NCBI RefSeq assembly: GCF_029360705.1
Contig: NZ_JARKMX010000008.1
Span: 3,340,202-3,404,201, forward strand
Direction: 5' to 3'
DNA length: 64,000 nt
Origin: Paraflavitalea pollutisoli
GTDB taxonomy: Bacteria > Bacteroidota > Bacteroidia > Chitinophagales > Chitinophagaceae
The notes under the pieces: generated by a model
What the model saw: only the letters and a program-made list of their open reading frames with translations
Database searches by the model: none
Told to the model about the DNA's origin: nothing
Position numbers and translations under genes: made by a program
In this document: positions 45,667 through 52,801 of the stretch, piece by piece
Position numbering within the stretch: the stretch's first letter is position 1
Layout of the letters: each line of letters begins with the position of its first letter

Positions 45667-46497
45667 TTGACCAAAACTAAACAAATACTCTGGCTCAACC
45701 AGATCAAACACATACTCTACCGGGTTTTCACCAATAAGAAGGTGCTGACCAGCTATTGCGAGAAATACGATCTGTTTTTCCGTTTCCACATCAGGGACGG
45801 TACCGGTAAAGACATCTACTACAAGTACGGCGTATATGGTGAGGATTATATTACGACCTACCTGCTCAACCATCTTAATATTACCCGCAACGACCTGTTG
45901 ATCGATGTGGGCGCCAATATCGGCTGGCATACCCTGACCTTGTCAAAGGCCTGCCAGCCGACTGTGCTGGCATTTGAGCCCGACCCCTTTAACCGTTCGT
46001 TATTGCAGGAGAATATAGCGCTCAATAACCTGACCGGCATTCAGGTGCACGGCTTGGCGCTTAGCAACGAAACGGGTACGCAAACCCTGTATTTATACAA
46101 GAAGTACAATATGGGCCGCCACTCACTGATCAAGCAGCACAATTCGGTACGATCGGTGGAAGTACCTATTGTTCGGCTCGATGACCTGCTGGCCCGGGAG
46201 GGTATGCAGGAGCGGCCGATCAAGTTGTTGAAGATCGATATTGAGGGGTACGAGTTTATGGCTATGCAGGGGGCGCGGCAAGCCTTATTGCGCTGCGAAA
46301 ACCTGTTGACTGAATTCACCCCCGACCTGATGAAGCAGGTAGGCCAGGATCCGATGGATTATATCCGGCTGATCCGCGAAGCCGGCTTCGAGTTGCAACA
46401 GATCGATCCGGAGGGTATCACAGTACCCGACATCGACAGGATCATTCGCGACGATATCCAGGTGAACCTGCTTTGTCGCAAAGCCGCTCAACGATAA
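45667..46497 (+). CDS. FkbM family SAM-dependent methyltransferase
   Basis: The 276-residue protein has the SAM motif IDVGANIGWHTL (about residues 77-88), then VLAFEPDPFNRSLLQENI and a LKIDIEGYEFMAMQGA motif, as in FkbM methylases. The target is unknown; relatives methylate sugars or secondary metabolites. The only start that fits is TTG 45667, because TAA at 45658 precedes it in frame. It follows dapD by 36 nt on the same strand and may be cotranscribed. Confidence 0.85.
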   Translation: MTKTKQILWLNQIKHILYRVFTNKKVLTSYCEKYDLFFRFHIRDGTGKDIYYKYGVYGEDYITTYLLNHLNITRNDLLIDVGANIGWHTLTLSKACQPTVLAFEPDPFNRSLLQENIALNNLTGIQVHGLALSNETGTQTLYLYKKYNMGRHSLIKQHNSVRSVEVPIVRLDDLLAREGMQERPIKLLKIDIEGYEFMAMQGARQALLRCENLLTEFTPDLMKQVGQDPMDYIRLIREAGFELQQIDPEGITVPDIDRIIRDDIQVNLLCRKAAQR

Positions 46498-46521
46498 GAC
46501 TGCCACATACCTGTTTATAAA

Positions 46522-46538
46522 GACCGGCCTGGCCGGTC
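46522..46538. promoter_or_regulatory. 17-bp palindrome before the EamA transporter gene
   Basis: GACCGGCC-T-GGCCGGTC is a perfect 8-bp dyad around one base. It sits between the FkbM methyltransferase stop and the transporter start, 6 nt before ATG 46545. The 1-nt centre is better as a protein operator or terminator core than as a stable hairpin, and no T run follows. Confidence 0.35.
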
Positions 46539-46544
46539 GCAGTG

Positions 46545-47477
46545 ATGATTATGCATGCAACCAGAAACAACACGGTAACGCTGGCAGGATTTGGGATCAC
46601 CTTCCTGGGTGCTGTCCTCTTTTCGACGAAGGCGATCATCGTCAAACTCGCGTTCAAGGATGTGGCCGTGGATGCTTTGACTTTGTTGACGTTGCGGATG
46701 ATCTTCTCCTTACCCTTTTATGTGGGCGCAGCCTGGGCAGTGAACCGTAAGGCAGATACGGTGCCGCTGACCAGGCAGGAATGGGGATGGGTGTTGGTAT
46801 TGGGGATCTTTGGTTATTACCTCAGCAGCCTGTTTGACTTTGTAGGCCTACAATACATCTCTGCCGGACTGGAGCGGCTGATCCTTTTTCTCTACCCTAC
46901 TTTTGCCGTATTGATCAATGCCTTTGTATTCCGGCAACCGATACACCGGATGCAGAAGATTGCGCTGGCACTGACCTATCTCGGCATTGGGCTCGCTTAT
47001 TATGGCGAGTTGCGGGTGGATACTGACAACCCCAACTTCTTGTACGGTAGCCTGCTGATCTTTTTGTGTGCCATCACCTACTCGATCTATATTGCCGGCA
47101 GCGGTTATATCATACCCAAAGTGGGAGCTACGCGATTCACCGCTTATGCGATGCTGGCGGCAACAGCCGGCATCTTTATTCATTTTGGCTTTGCAGGAAA
47201 AGTCAGTGCTTTGCAACAAGGTGCGGGCCTGTGGCTGTATGGGTTGATGCTGGCCATTTTTGCCACGGTGATCCCCTCCTTCCTGATATCGCTGGGCATG
47301 AAAAAGATTGGGTCGAACAATGTGGCGATCATTTCCAGTATTGGTCCGGTGTCGACGATCCTGCAGGCACATTTTATTTTGGGTGAGGGCATCTTCATGG
47401 AACAGGTGGTGGGTACGGTGTTGGTGGTGATCGGTGTATTGCTAATTGGCTGGAAAAGAGAAGGTGCCGTAAAATAA
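46545..47477 (+). CDS. EamA/DMT family transporter
   Basis: The protein has about 310 residues with ten predicted membrane helices in two EamA repeats: the first includes FLGAVLFSTKAIIVKLAF and the second FLCAITYSIYIAGSGYI. It ends in an arginine/lysine cap (GWKREGAVK). It is probably a drug/metabolite efflux pump; the substrate is unknown. ATG 46545 or 46551 can start it. It lies 47 nt after the FkbM gene. Confidence 0.88.
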   Translation: MIMHATRNNTVTLAGFGITFLGAVLFSTKAIIVKLAFKDVAVDALTLLTLRMIFSLPFYVGAAWAVNRKADTVPLTRQEWGWVLVLGIFGYYLSSLFDFVGLQYISAGLERLILFLYPTFAVLINAFVFRQPIHRMQKIALALTYLGIGLAYYGELRVDTDNPNFLYGSLLIFLCAITYSIYIAGSGYIIPKVGATRFTAYAMLAATAGIFIHFGFAGKVSALQQGAGLWLYGLMLAIFATVIPSFLISLGMKKIGSNNVAIISSIGPVSTILQAHFILGEGIFMEQVVGTVLVVIGVLLIGWKREGAVK

Positions 47478-47489
47478 TTGTTTGTTTTT

Positions 47490-47519
47490 TTTGTTCGAAT
47501 TGAAATATTGCTATATTTG
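47490..47519 (+). promoter_or_regulatory. Promoter of tRNA-Leu
   Basis: TTTG at 47490-47493 and TATATTTG at 47512-47519 are an 18-nt-spaced match to the Bacteroidota -33/-7 promoter. The tRNA starts about 60 nt downstream. Confidence 0.65.
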
Positions 47520-47581
47520 CACCCCCGAACACAAAGACAGACGGTCTGAAATCGAAAGAAACAAGACCTGATGGATTACCT

Positions 47582-47665
47582 GCCCAGGTGGCGAAATTGG
47601 TAGACGCACTGTGTTCAGGTCGCAGCGCTCGCAAGGGTGTGCTGGTTCGAATCCAGTCCTGGGCA
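47582..47665 (+). tRNA. tRNA-Leu(CAG)
   Basis: The 84-nt gene folds as a cloverleaf: acceptor GCCCAGG with CCTGGGC, anticodon stem CTGTG with CGCAG around loop TTCAGGT (anticodon CAG, codon CUG), a long class II variable arm and the T-loop TTCGAAT. CCA is not encoded. It is the presumed integration site of the ICE that begins just downstream, because a tyrosine integrase follows on the same strand. Confidence 0.93.
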
Positions 47666-47669
47666 CTGA

Positions 47670-47704
47670 AAAAAGCCTGTAAGTCATTGACTTGCAGGCT
47701 TTTT
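47670..47704 (+). terminator. Terminator of the tRNA-Leu transcript
   Basis: Arms 47670-47685 and 47689-47704 form a 16-bp stem (one G-T pair) around a 3-nt loop, with A and T runs at its ends. Confidence 0.85.
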
Positions 47705-48021
47705 CGCTTTTTAAATGTGTCAATTTTATTCACTTTTGTACGCTTTCGCACGCCATTTCTGACACACAAATGACGCGCGATCATGACACACAAAAAACGG
47801 TGGAACGCTACCAGCACACCCACAGAATACTCACCTGATGAGTATGTTTTCTCTACCAGCATTATTCAATTTCCCTCACTGCTGGCAACTTCACATTTGC
47901 AACGTAAACGCTCAGTTGCTTTTCGGCCATTTTCCTGCGGTAATACACCTTCTCCAAATTGGCAAAGGTCTTTCCCACAGCTGACAGGTACCCTATTTTT
48001 GAACCTGGGAAACTGTGCAGC
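47705..48021. other. Left attachment region of the ICE, before the integrase
   Basis: This stretch of about 320 nt holds no gene. TGACACACAAA occurs at 47760-47770 and 47784-47794, and its core inverted (TGTGTCA) at 47716-47722; these resemble integrase arm sites. A hairpin ATACTCA (47827-47833) with TGAGTAT (47839-47845) is also present. Exact att core bases need the other ICE end. Confidence 0.45.
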
Positions 48022-49239
48022 ATGAATATCGCGGAACGGCCCAACAGGAGCAACACGAAGATCTTCTATTACGAAGAATGGGGACGCGGAAAGGGCGACC
48101 GCGCAAGCCTCAATATCTTTACCTACATCCACCCCAAAAATCAATTAGAGAAAAAGCACAACGAAGAGACTTTAAAACAGCTGGCTGTCAAAAAAGCTGA
48201 AAGCATTCTTGATCAGCAGGCTGTCGGAACGGGGTACATTCCTACACACCGTTTCAAAGAGAACTTCCTTGATTACTATGAAGAGTATGTAAAAAAGCAG
48301 ACCAGAAAGGGAAACAGGCATTTAAAATGCGGACTTACTCAGTTTAAACTTTTCCTGGGCAAAGACTTTTTAACTCCCATAGAAATGACGGAAGAGCTTT
48401 CCACCGGTTTCCGCAACTATCTTTTAGAAAAGTATACGGGAGATACACCGGCCAACTACTTCTCCAAATTCAAAAAAATGATACGCGCAGCTTCCAAAGA
48501 TGGATACTTCCGTATCAATCCGTCCGAAGATGTAAAGGCAAAATCCAATCCTTCCATCAAGGTCAAAGACAACCTTGAAGTAGAGGACTACCTGAAGCTG
48601 CTGGAAACACGCTGCTCAAATATTGAGGTCAAAGAGGCTTTCCTACTCAGTTGTTATGCGGGTCTAAGATGGTGTGACGTGAACCCACTGGAATGGGACA
48701 AGGACATACAAGGCGATCAATTGCGTACGCGACTGTTGCAGGCAAAAACCAAACAGCCTGTTTGGATCACCCTTCACCCGGTAGCAAAGGCCATCCTCGA
48801 AAAAAGGAAAGCTGCCTATGCTCCCGGCCTGAGCAGCACACTGGTTTTCCGACTGCCAAACCATTACAAAGCAGGGACAATCTTACAACGGTGGTGTGAT
48901 GATGCTGGTATTCATAAGCATATTACCTGGCATTGCGCCCGACTTAGTTTCTCGATCCTCCTGCAGGATAAGAATACCGACAATGCTACAGTAGCAGCAT
49001 TAATGGGGCTTACCAGTCCTAAATATGTTGATCGGGTTTATAAGCGTCACCGGCCCAAAGACCAGACTGCGGTTATCAACAAACTTCCGCACCCTGTCCA
49101 GAATACCTGTCACACTTCCCTGGTTGAGCTCAAAACCCTGCAGCCGGGGAAAGTCACTGGCTACGCGGAGCAGGTTCCAATTATGGAATTGCTTCCATCT
49201 AAATCAAAAAACAAATATCAAAGCAAATCGACTGGCTGA
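48022..49239 (+). CDS. int: ICE tyrosine recombinase (integrase)
   Basis: ATG 48022 (MNIAERPNRSNTKIFYYEEW) gives 405 residues. It has an N-terminal arm-binding-like domain, a SAM-like core-binding domain (about 80-175) and the catalytic domain. Catalytic R216 lies in AGLRWCD, lysine at K242 or K244, H304-x-x-R307 in HCARLSF, and the nucleophile is Y340 in DRVYKRH. The second conserved His position reads L330 in LMGLTSPKY. It catalyses integration and excision at tRNA-Leu. It is in the usual place next to the attachment site. Confidence 0.9.
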   Translation: MNIAERPNRSNTKIFYYEEWGRGKGDRASLNIFTYIHPKNQLEKKHNEETLKQLAVKKAESILDQQAVGTGYIPTHRFKENFLDYYEEYVKKQTRKGNRHLKCGLTQFKLFLGKDFLTPIEMTEELSTGFRNYLLEKYTGDTPANYFSKFKKMIRAASKDGYFRINPSEDVKAKSNPSIKVKDNLEVEDYLKLLETRCSNIEVKEAFLLSCYAGLRWCDVNPLEWDKDIQGDQLRTRLLQAKTKQPVWITLHPVAKAILEKRKAAYAPGLSSTLVFRLPNHYKAGTILQRWCDDAGIHKHITWHCARLSFSILLQDKNTDNATVAALMGLTSPKYVDRVYKRHRPKDQTAVINKLPHPVQNTCHTSLVELKTLQPGKVTGYAEQVPIMELLPSKSKNKYQSKSTG

Positions 49240-49341
49240 CCAGGCTACCATCCATGTTACAGGAAATGTTCTAATTCTGAAAGGCGGCTTTTTGGCCACC
49301 TGAAGAGCATATATATTAAACAATTTCAAACTCGATCATAA

Positions 49342-49779
49342 ATGCAGCTTGAGACTTATCCATTTATTGCCTCTCAGGATTATCTACGATTTGAGTTCCT
49401 GAGCCAGGGCCCGCAAGGAACAATTAAGAAAGTGGTACTTTTCCAACAGTTCCAGGGCAATCTCTATAACCTGGCGTTCGGCGACTGGGATGAGACACGA
49501 CAAAGGCTTGATGATCTTTCTCGTACAAACAATAATGACCGGGATAAGGTAATTGCAACCGTGGCATCCACGGTTGCCCTTTTCATTGATCACTATAAGG
49601 GTGCAATGGTAATCGCCACCGGTAGTACACCTTCAAGAACCAGACTTTACCAGTCAGGAATTAATAAATATTGGCCCGAGATCTCCCGATTGTTGGTTAT
49701 AGAGGGGCTATTGAATGAAAAATGGGAGCTCCATAAAAAGAACGTCAACTACCAGGCATTTCTGGTAAAAAAGAAATAA
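49342..49779 (+). CDS. DUF6934-like hypothetical protein
   Basis: The 145-residue protein begins MQLETYPFIASQDYLRFEFLSQGP and includes VVLFQQFQGNLYNLAFGDWD, SRTRLYQSGINKYWP and a charged C-terminus. I recall this pattern as a Bacteroidota family of unknown function (DUF6934), usually next to a 50-60 residue partner. Here such a partner starts 36 nt downstream. No enzyme motif was found. It is part of ICE cargo close to the integrase; a toxin-antitoxin-like role is a guess only. Confidence 0.7.
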   Translation: MQLETYPFIASQDYLRFEFLSQGPQGTIKKVVLFQQFQGNLYNLAFGDWDETRQRLDDLSRTNNNDRDKVIATVASTVALFIDHYKGAMVIATGSTPSRTRLYQSGINKYWPEISRLLVIEGLLNEKWELHKKNVNYQAFLVKKK

Positions 49780-49815
49780 ATATTGTAAATTTGAATACTA
49801 TCAAAAGGAGGTTGT

Positions 49816-49977
49816 ATGTCTGAAAAAATCAAAACCACCATTTTCGGCAACCAATATACTGTAGTTAAAAAAATGAGAGACTACAGTAAAGATCCCTATT
49901 TTATAAAGAAATTGGAAGAAGCTAAACAGCTCATTGAAAGGGTCGGGTTACCGAAAAGTTTTCAAAAGAATAAATAG
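49816..49977 (+). CDS. Small 53-residue partner of the DUF6934-like protein
   Basis: ATG 49816 opens a 53-residue frame (MSEKIKTTIFGNQYTVVKKM ... LIERVGLPKSFQKNK). An unusually good ribosome-binding site, AAAAGGAGG, ends 5 nt before it, which is rare in this phylum. The sequence is lysine-rich, with a central KKLEEAKQLIE helix. It is followed by a strong terminator, so the two genes form a compact unit. It could bind the larger neighbour or nucleic acid; no function is known to me. Confidence 0.68.
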   Translation: MSEKIKTTIFGNQYTVVKKMRDYSKDPYFIKKLEEAKQLIERVGLPKSFQKNK

Positions 49978-49997
49978 CATAAATTCAATAGCATATT

Positions 49998-50022
49998 GCC
50001 CACATGTTCACAACGTGTGGGC
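49998..50022 (+). terminator. Terminator after the two-gene DUF6934 unit
   Basis: An 11-bp stem (one G-T pair) with a CAC loop (49998-50022) is followed by six T residues. Confidence 0.9.
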
Positions 50023-50096
50023 TTTTTTATTTGTGGCATTCATCAACACTTTTGCAGTAGTAATTGCTTAAATTAGAAGACCTATTCCTAAACAAA

Positions 50097-51479
50097 ATGA
50101 ACAACACTTATCTAAGTAGTGATATACTTAATAATAGCCGCAATAACCGCCCTACCAAAGATGGTATTGTAATAAAGGGAATTGACTTTCCTGTTGATCT
50201 TGATGTCGATATCGTGGTTGAAAATGTATCATTCAAACAATACATTAGATTTAAAGGTTGCAAATCTAAACACCTCATTCGATTTGTTAATTGCACTTTT
50301 GAAGGGCTGGTTAACATATACCAGGATTGTCAATTCAAAGAGGTGCATTTCGTGAATTGCACATTCAACTCAACTTTTACTGTTATAAAGTCTACTATAG
50401 GTCACTTCACCTTAAAAGATAACACCTTTAAGAAAGGGATCGATACTGAAGAGATCAGCGGTGAAAAACTTTGTATCTATGGCGCTAAGTCCGACAACGC
50501 CAAATTTAAAATTGTAAAACCAGAATACAAAAACATCATACTATCTGAAGCCCGGGACAATTCTGAATACATTTTCTCCGCGTATGAAGCTGACGTGAAT
50601 GCACTTAAAAGAAACGAATCTAATACTGGATTTACCTACGTAGCGGACAGTCAATTTAAGGGAAGCGTATTGGTAGCAGGGCTTAAATTAGGAACATTAT
50701 CCCTGCATGGACATAACACCTCCGGCAGAATCACATTTCAGCAACTTCTTGTTGGACTTGTCAATATCGGCCAGTTTACAAATACAGGCATATTATCATT
50801 TGCAAACATTGAACCCGATCCCTTCACAGGCACCATACAATGCCACAGATCAAACTTGGGAAAGTGTGAAATTTACGATGTAAACTTCGCTTTATTTAGG
50901 CAGATAACAATTGACAATACCAACATCCAAGACATAATCACTACGAATATCACTTGGTGCAGGAATGTTAGATCAGCCTTAATAGGAATAGATGCGCAAG
51001 CTCATTTGCGGGAAAATTATCGACAGCTTAAAAACATTATGATCCGCCAGAATGATAAGGTTCAGGAACTCGCCTACCATAGGCAGGAAATGAACGCTTT
51101 GTTGCTTGCTATGCGATTCAATCGAGGCAACCGTTTCGACCGATTTATCATTTGGAGCAATGGGATATCTAATGCACATGGACTTTCCTGGGAAAGAGCA
51201 GGTCTTTGGCTATTAGTTCTTACATGGTTATCCTACTTTTCAATAAACTATTTTGTGCTTGGTAAAACCGAAAAAGATGCAACGCAGATATTTAAGCATA
51301 TAGCCCTGTTCTTTGAATCGCTGAACCCGGTCAGGAAATTTAACGCTATCTATGATGATCAGGGAAAGGATCAAAGTGCTTCAAACCTTGCTTATTTTAT
51401 TGATGTCATCTATCGCTTCATTGCCTCGTATCTTATATTTCAGTTCATTAGTGCATTCCGGAAGTATGTAAAAAAGTAA
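50097..51479 (+). CDS. Beta-helix/pentapeptide-like protein with C-terminal membrane helices
   Basis: ATG 50097 gives 460 residues. About residues 25-300 show repeating short strands with F/C/V at regular intervals (VSFKQYIRFKGC, IRFVNCTFEGLVNI, VHFVNCTFNSTFTV), like a pentapeptide or beta-helix protein. About 305-345 form a basic coil. Two membrane helices follow (GLWLLVLTWLSYFSINYFVLG and FIDVIYRFIASYLIFQFISAF). Codon usage is AT-rich relative to the backbone. Function unknown; the layout suggests a membrane sensor or effector with a cytoplasmic solenoid. Confidence 0.72.
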   Translation: MNNTYLSSDILNNSRNNRPTKDGIVIKGIDFPVDLDVDIVVENVSFKQYIRFKGCKSKHLIRFVNCTFEGLVNIYQDCQFKEVHFVNCTFNSTFTVIKSTIGHFTLKDNTFKKGIDTEEISGEKLCIYGAKSDNAKFKIVKPEYKNIILSEARDNSEYIFSAYEADVNALKRNESNTGFTYVADSQFKGSVLVAGLKLGTLSLHGHNTSGRITFQQLLVGLVNIGQFTNTGILSFANIEPDPFTGTIQCHRSNLGKCEIYDVNFALFRQITIDNTNIQDIITTNITWCRNVRSALIGIDAQAHLRENYRQLKNIMIRQNDKVQELAYHRQEMNALLLAMRFNRGNRFDRFIIWSNGISNAHGLSWERAGLWLLVLTWLSYFSINYFVLGKTEKDATQIFKHIALFFESLNPVRKFNAIYDDQGKDQSASNLAYFIDVIYRFIASYLIFQFISAFRKYVKK

Positions 51480-51550
51480 TACAAATGCAGGTATTAATCA
51501 ATGCCACTCTTGAACTATAATTATATTTTAGATTCGCCAACGCACATAAA

Positions 51551-51916
51551 ATGAAAGCAATCCTTATTGAACCAGAACAATACAAGGTTTCACTGATACT
51601 TTACGATTCACTGTTCTTTGGTGGGTATCAAGAAACAATATCCCATATATTGGGAGCTCCCTTGGACTGGATCACTGAATTCCCTAACAAAGACGGCTTG
51701 TTTTCTAAGATGGATAGCGTTTGCGACTGCGAGAATAGAGCATTTACTCTACAATGCAGCGACATCGTGTTTTTTGGCAAATCACTCATTGTTTCTGTCT
51801 CTAGTCCGCCATACATGAGTTTAAGAAACAGTCAATTTACACTGGCTGATATCTGCAAACAGATACACTTCCACGACCAACGGATGACTGGACTATTCCG
51901 CGAACAGTTCATTTAA
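51551..51916 (+). CDS. Hypothetical 121-residue ICE protein
   Basis: The protein starts MKAILIEPEQYKVSLILYDS and has a compact alpha/beta look with two cysteines (residues 58 and 60, CDC). I do not recognise it. Its start faintly recalls small DUF3846-type proteins of mobile elements, but the rest does not match clearly. It lies 71 nt after the beta-helix gene and converges on a DNA-binding-like gene with only 11 nt between the stops and no visible terminator. Confidence 0.6.
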   Translation: MKAILIEPEQYKVSLILYDSLFFGGYQETISHILGAPLDWITEFPNKDGLFSKMDSVCDCENRAFTLQCSDIVFFGKSLIVSVSSPPYMSLRNSQFTLADICKQIHFHDQRMTGLFREQFI

Positions 51917-51927
51917 TACACCTGCCG

Positions 51928-52185
51928 TCATGGCCGCCGACCACTTCTGGATCTTCCACTCCTGATAGTATGTAGAAAATTACTCATATCCCTTGTGCAA
52001 ATCCGATCCAGGTCCTCTTTCATGAAATAACCACCCTCATTCTTCTTCACCCCGACTTCTTCGCACTTTTTCAAAAACTGGGTCTTACCCAGGTTGCAAT
52101 ATATAAGCGCCTCTTCAGGCTTCAGATAAGGTTTAAAGCACAATGCAATCGCTTTCATTACGAGAAGTTCATCCTTCATGATCAT
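51928..52185 (-). CDS. Excisionase-like small DNA-binding protein
   Basis: The 85-residue protein has a winged-helix-type segment LKPEEALIYCNLGKTQFLKKCEEVGVKKNEGGYFMKEDL, similar in layout to MerR/Xis proteins, and a basic C-terminus (SGRSRSGRRP). It overlaps the next gene upstream by 4 nt (ATGA), so translation is coupled. It may direct excision with the integrase or control transfer. The class is inferred from the pattern. Confidence 0.6.
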   Translation of the reverse strand: MIMKDELLVMKAIALCFKPYLKPEEALIYCNLGKTQFLKKCEEVGVKKNEGGYFMKEDLDRICTRDMSNFLHTIRSGRSRSGRRP

Positions 52186-52502
52186 TTTTTTTCATTTTTT
52201 GATTTCACAAGGACATCCACTTCACTGGCCTTTTTCGGGTCAAAAGATGGCAAGTAGTGGATGTATCCGTACTCATGGAGCTGATTGATGCACCTGTGGT
52301 ACGTGGTGGTGGATATTTTCGCTTGCCAGGCAAGCTGCTCCCGCCTGACCCGTACCAGCATACTACCCTGCCCCTTGCAATATTGCAGAATAGACAAGTA
52401 TAAGCTGATATGTGCGGGGCTGATACGCGCATCTTGTCGGATTGCCAGTAGGAAACCGTCCAGAACTGATAGTATGTTTTTACCAATATCCATATACCTC
52501 AT
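52182..52502 (-). CDS. Small winged-helix-like protein, copy 2
   Basis: The 106-residue protein (MRYMDIGKNILSVLDGFL) shares the pattern of the next gene upstream: an ISPAHISLYLSILQYC segment, a VRREQLAWQAKISTTTYHRCINQLHEYGYI helix-turn-helix and a C-terminal wing. The MarR/RepA-like fold is inferred. It is encoded 8 nt after the first copy and overlaps the Xis-like gene. Its role in ICE control or replication is unknown. Confidence 0.62.
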   Translation of the reverse strand: MRYMDIGKNILSVLDGFLLAIRQDARISPAHISLYLSILQYCKGQGSMLVRVRREQLAWQAKISTTTYHRCINQLHEYGYIHYLPSFDPKKASEVDVLVKSKNEKK

Positions 52503-52510
52503 TATCTAAA

Positions 52511-52798
52511 CTACTTGTCCAAACGACGCAGATAGATCTCACTTCTTACTGCCGGATTATAGGAAGGTTTTATCCGGATATAATTGCCATCTTTCAAATC
52601 ACGCATAATCTGAAAATACATCCTTTTTGATGTGACCTTCGACAATCGCCGCAATTCCGCCGCGTAGGCCAAAACTGGATTACCCTCCTTTTGGCGGAGG
52701 TACAACAATGCTGCAAACAAGCTGATGTGGGAGGGTCCCATCCGTGGATCCTCCCCAGCCAATTCCAGAAATGTCAATATTGAAAAACCATCATCCAT
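52511..52798 (-). CDS. Small winged-helix-like protein, copy 1
   Basis: ATG 52798 (MDDGFSILTFLELAGED) gives 95 residues, after a TTG at 52801. It matches its neighbour in layout: MGPSHISLFAALLYLRQKEG, SKVTSKRMYFQIMRDLKDGNYI, then a basic wing (RSEIYLRRLDK). It begins 3 nt after the stop of the DUF3945-like gene, so the block continues the transfer operon. A small regulator or replication-type DNA-binding protein is likely. Confidence 0.62.
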   Translation of the reverse strand: MDDGFSILTFLELAGEDPRMGPSHISLFAALLYLRQKEGNPVLAYAAELRRLSKVTSKRMYFQIMRDLKDGNYIRIKPSYNPAVRSEIYLRRLDK

Positions 52799-52801
52799 CA
52801 A

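Noticed and set aside
47395-47862. 155-codon minus-strand frame across the tRNA-Leu
   Set aside because: It reads through the tRNA, its terminator and the end of the EamA gene; such frames are common false genes over class II tRNAs.
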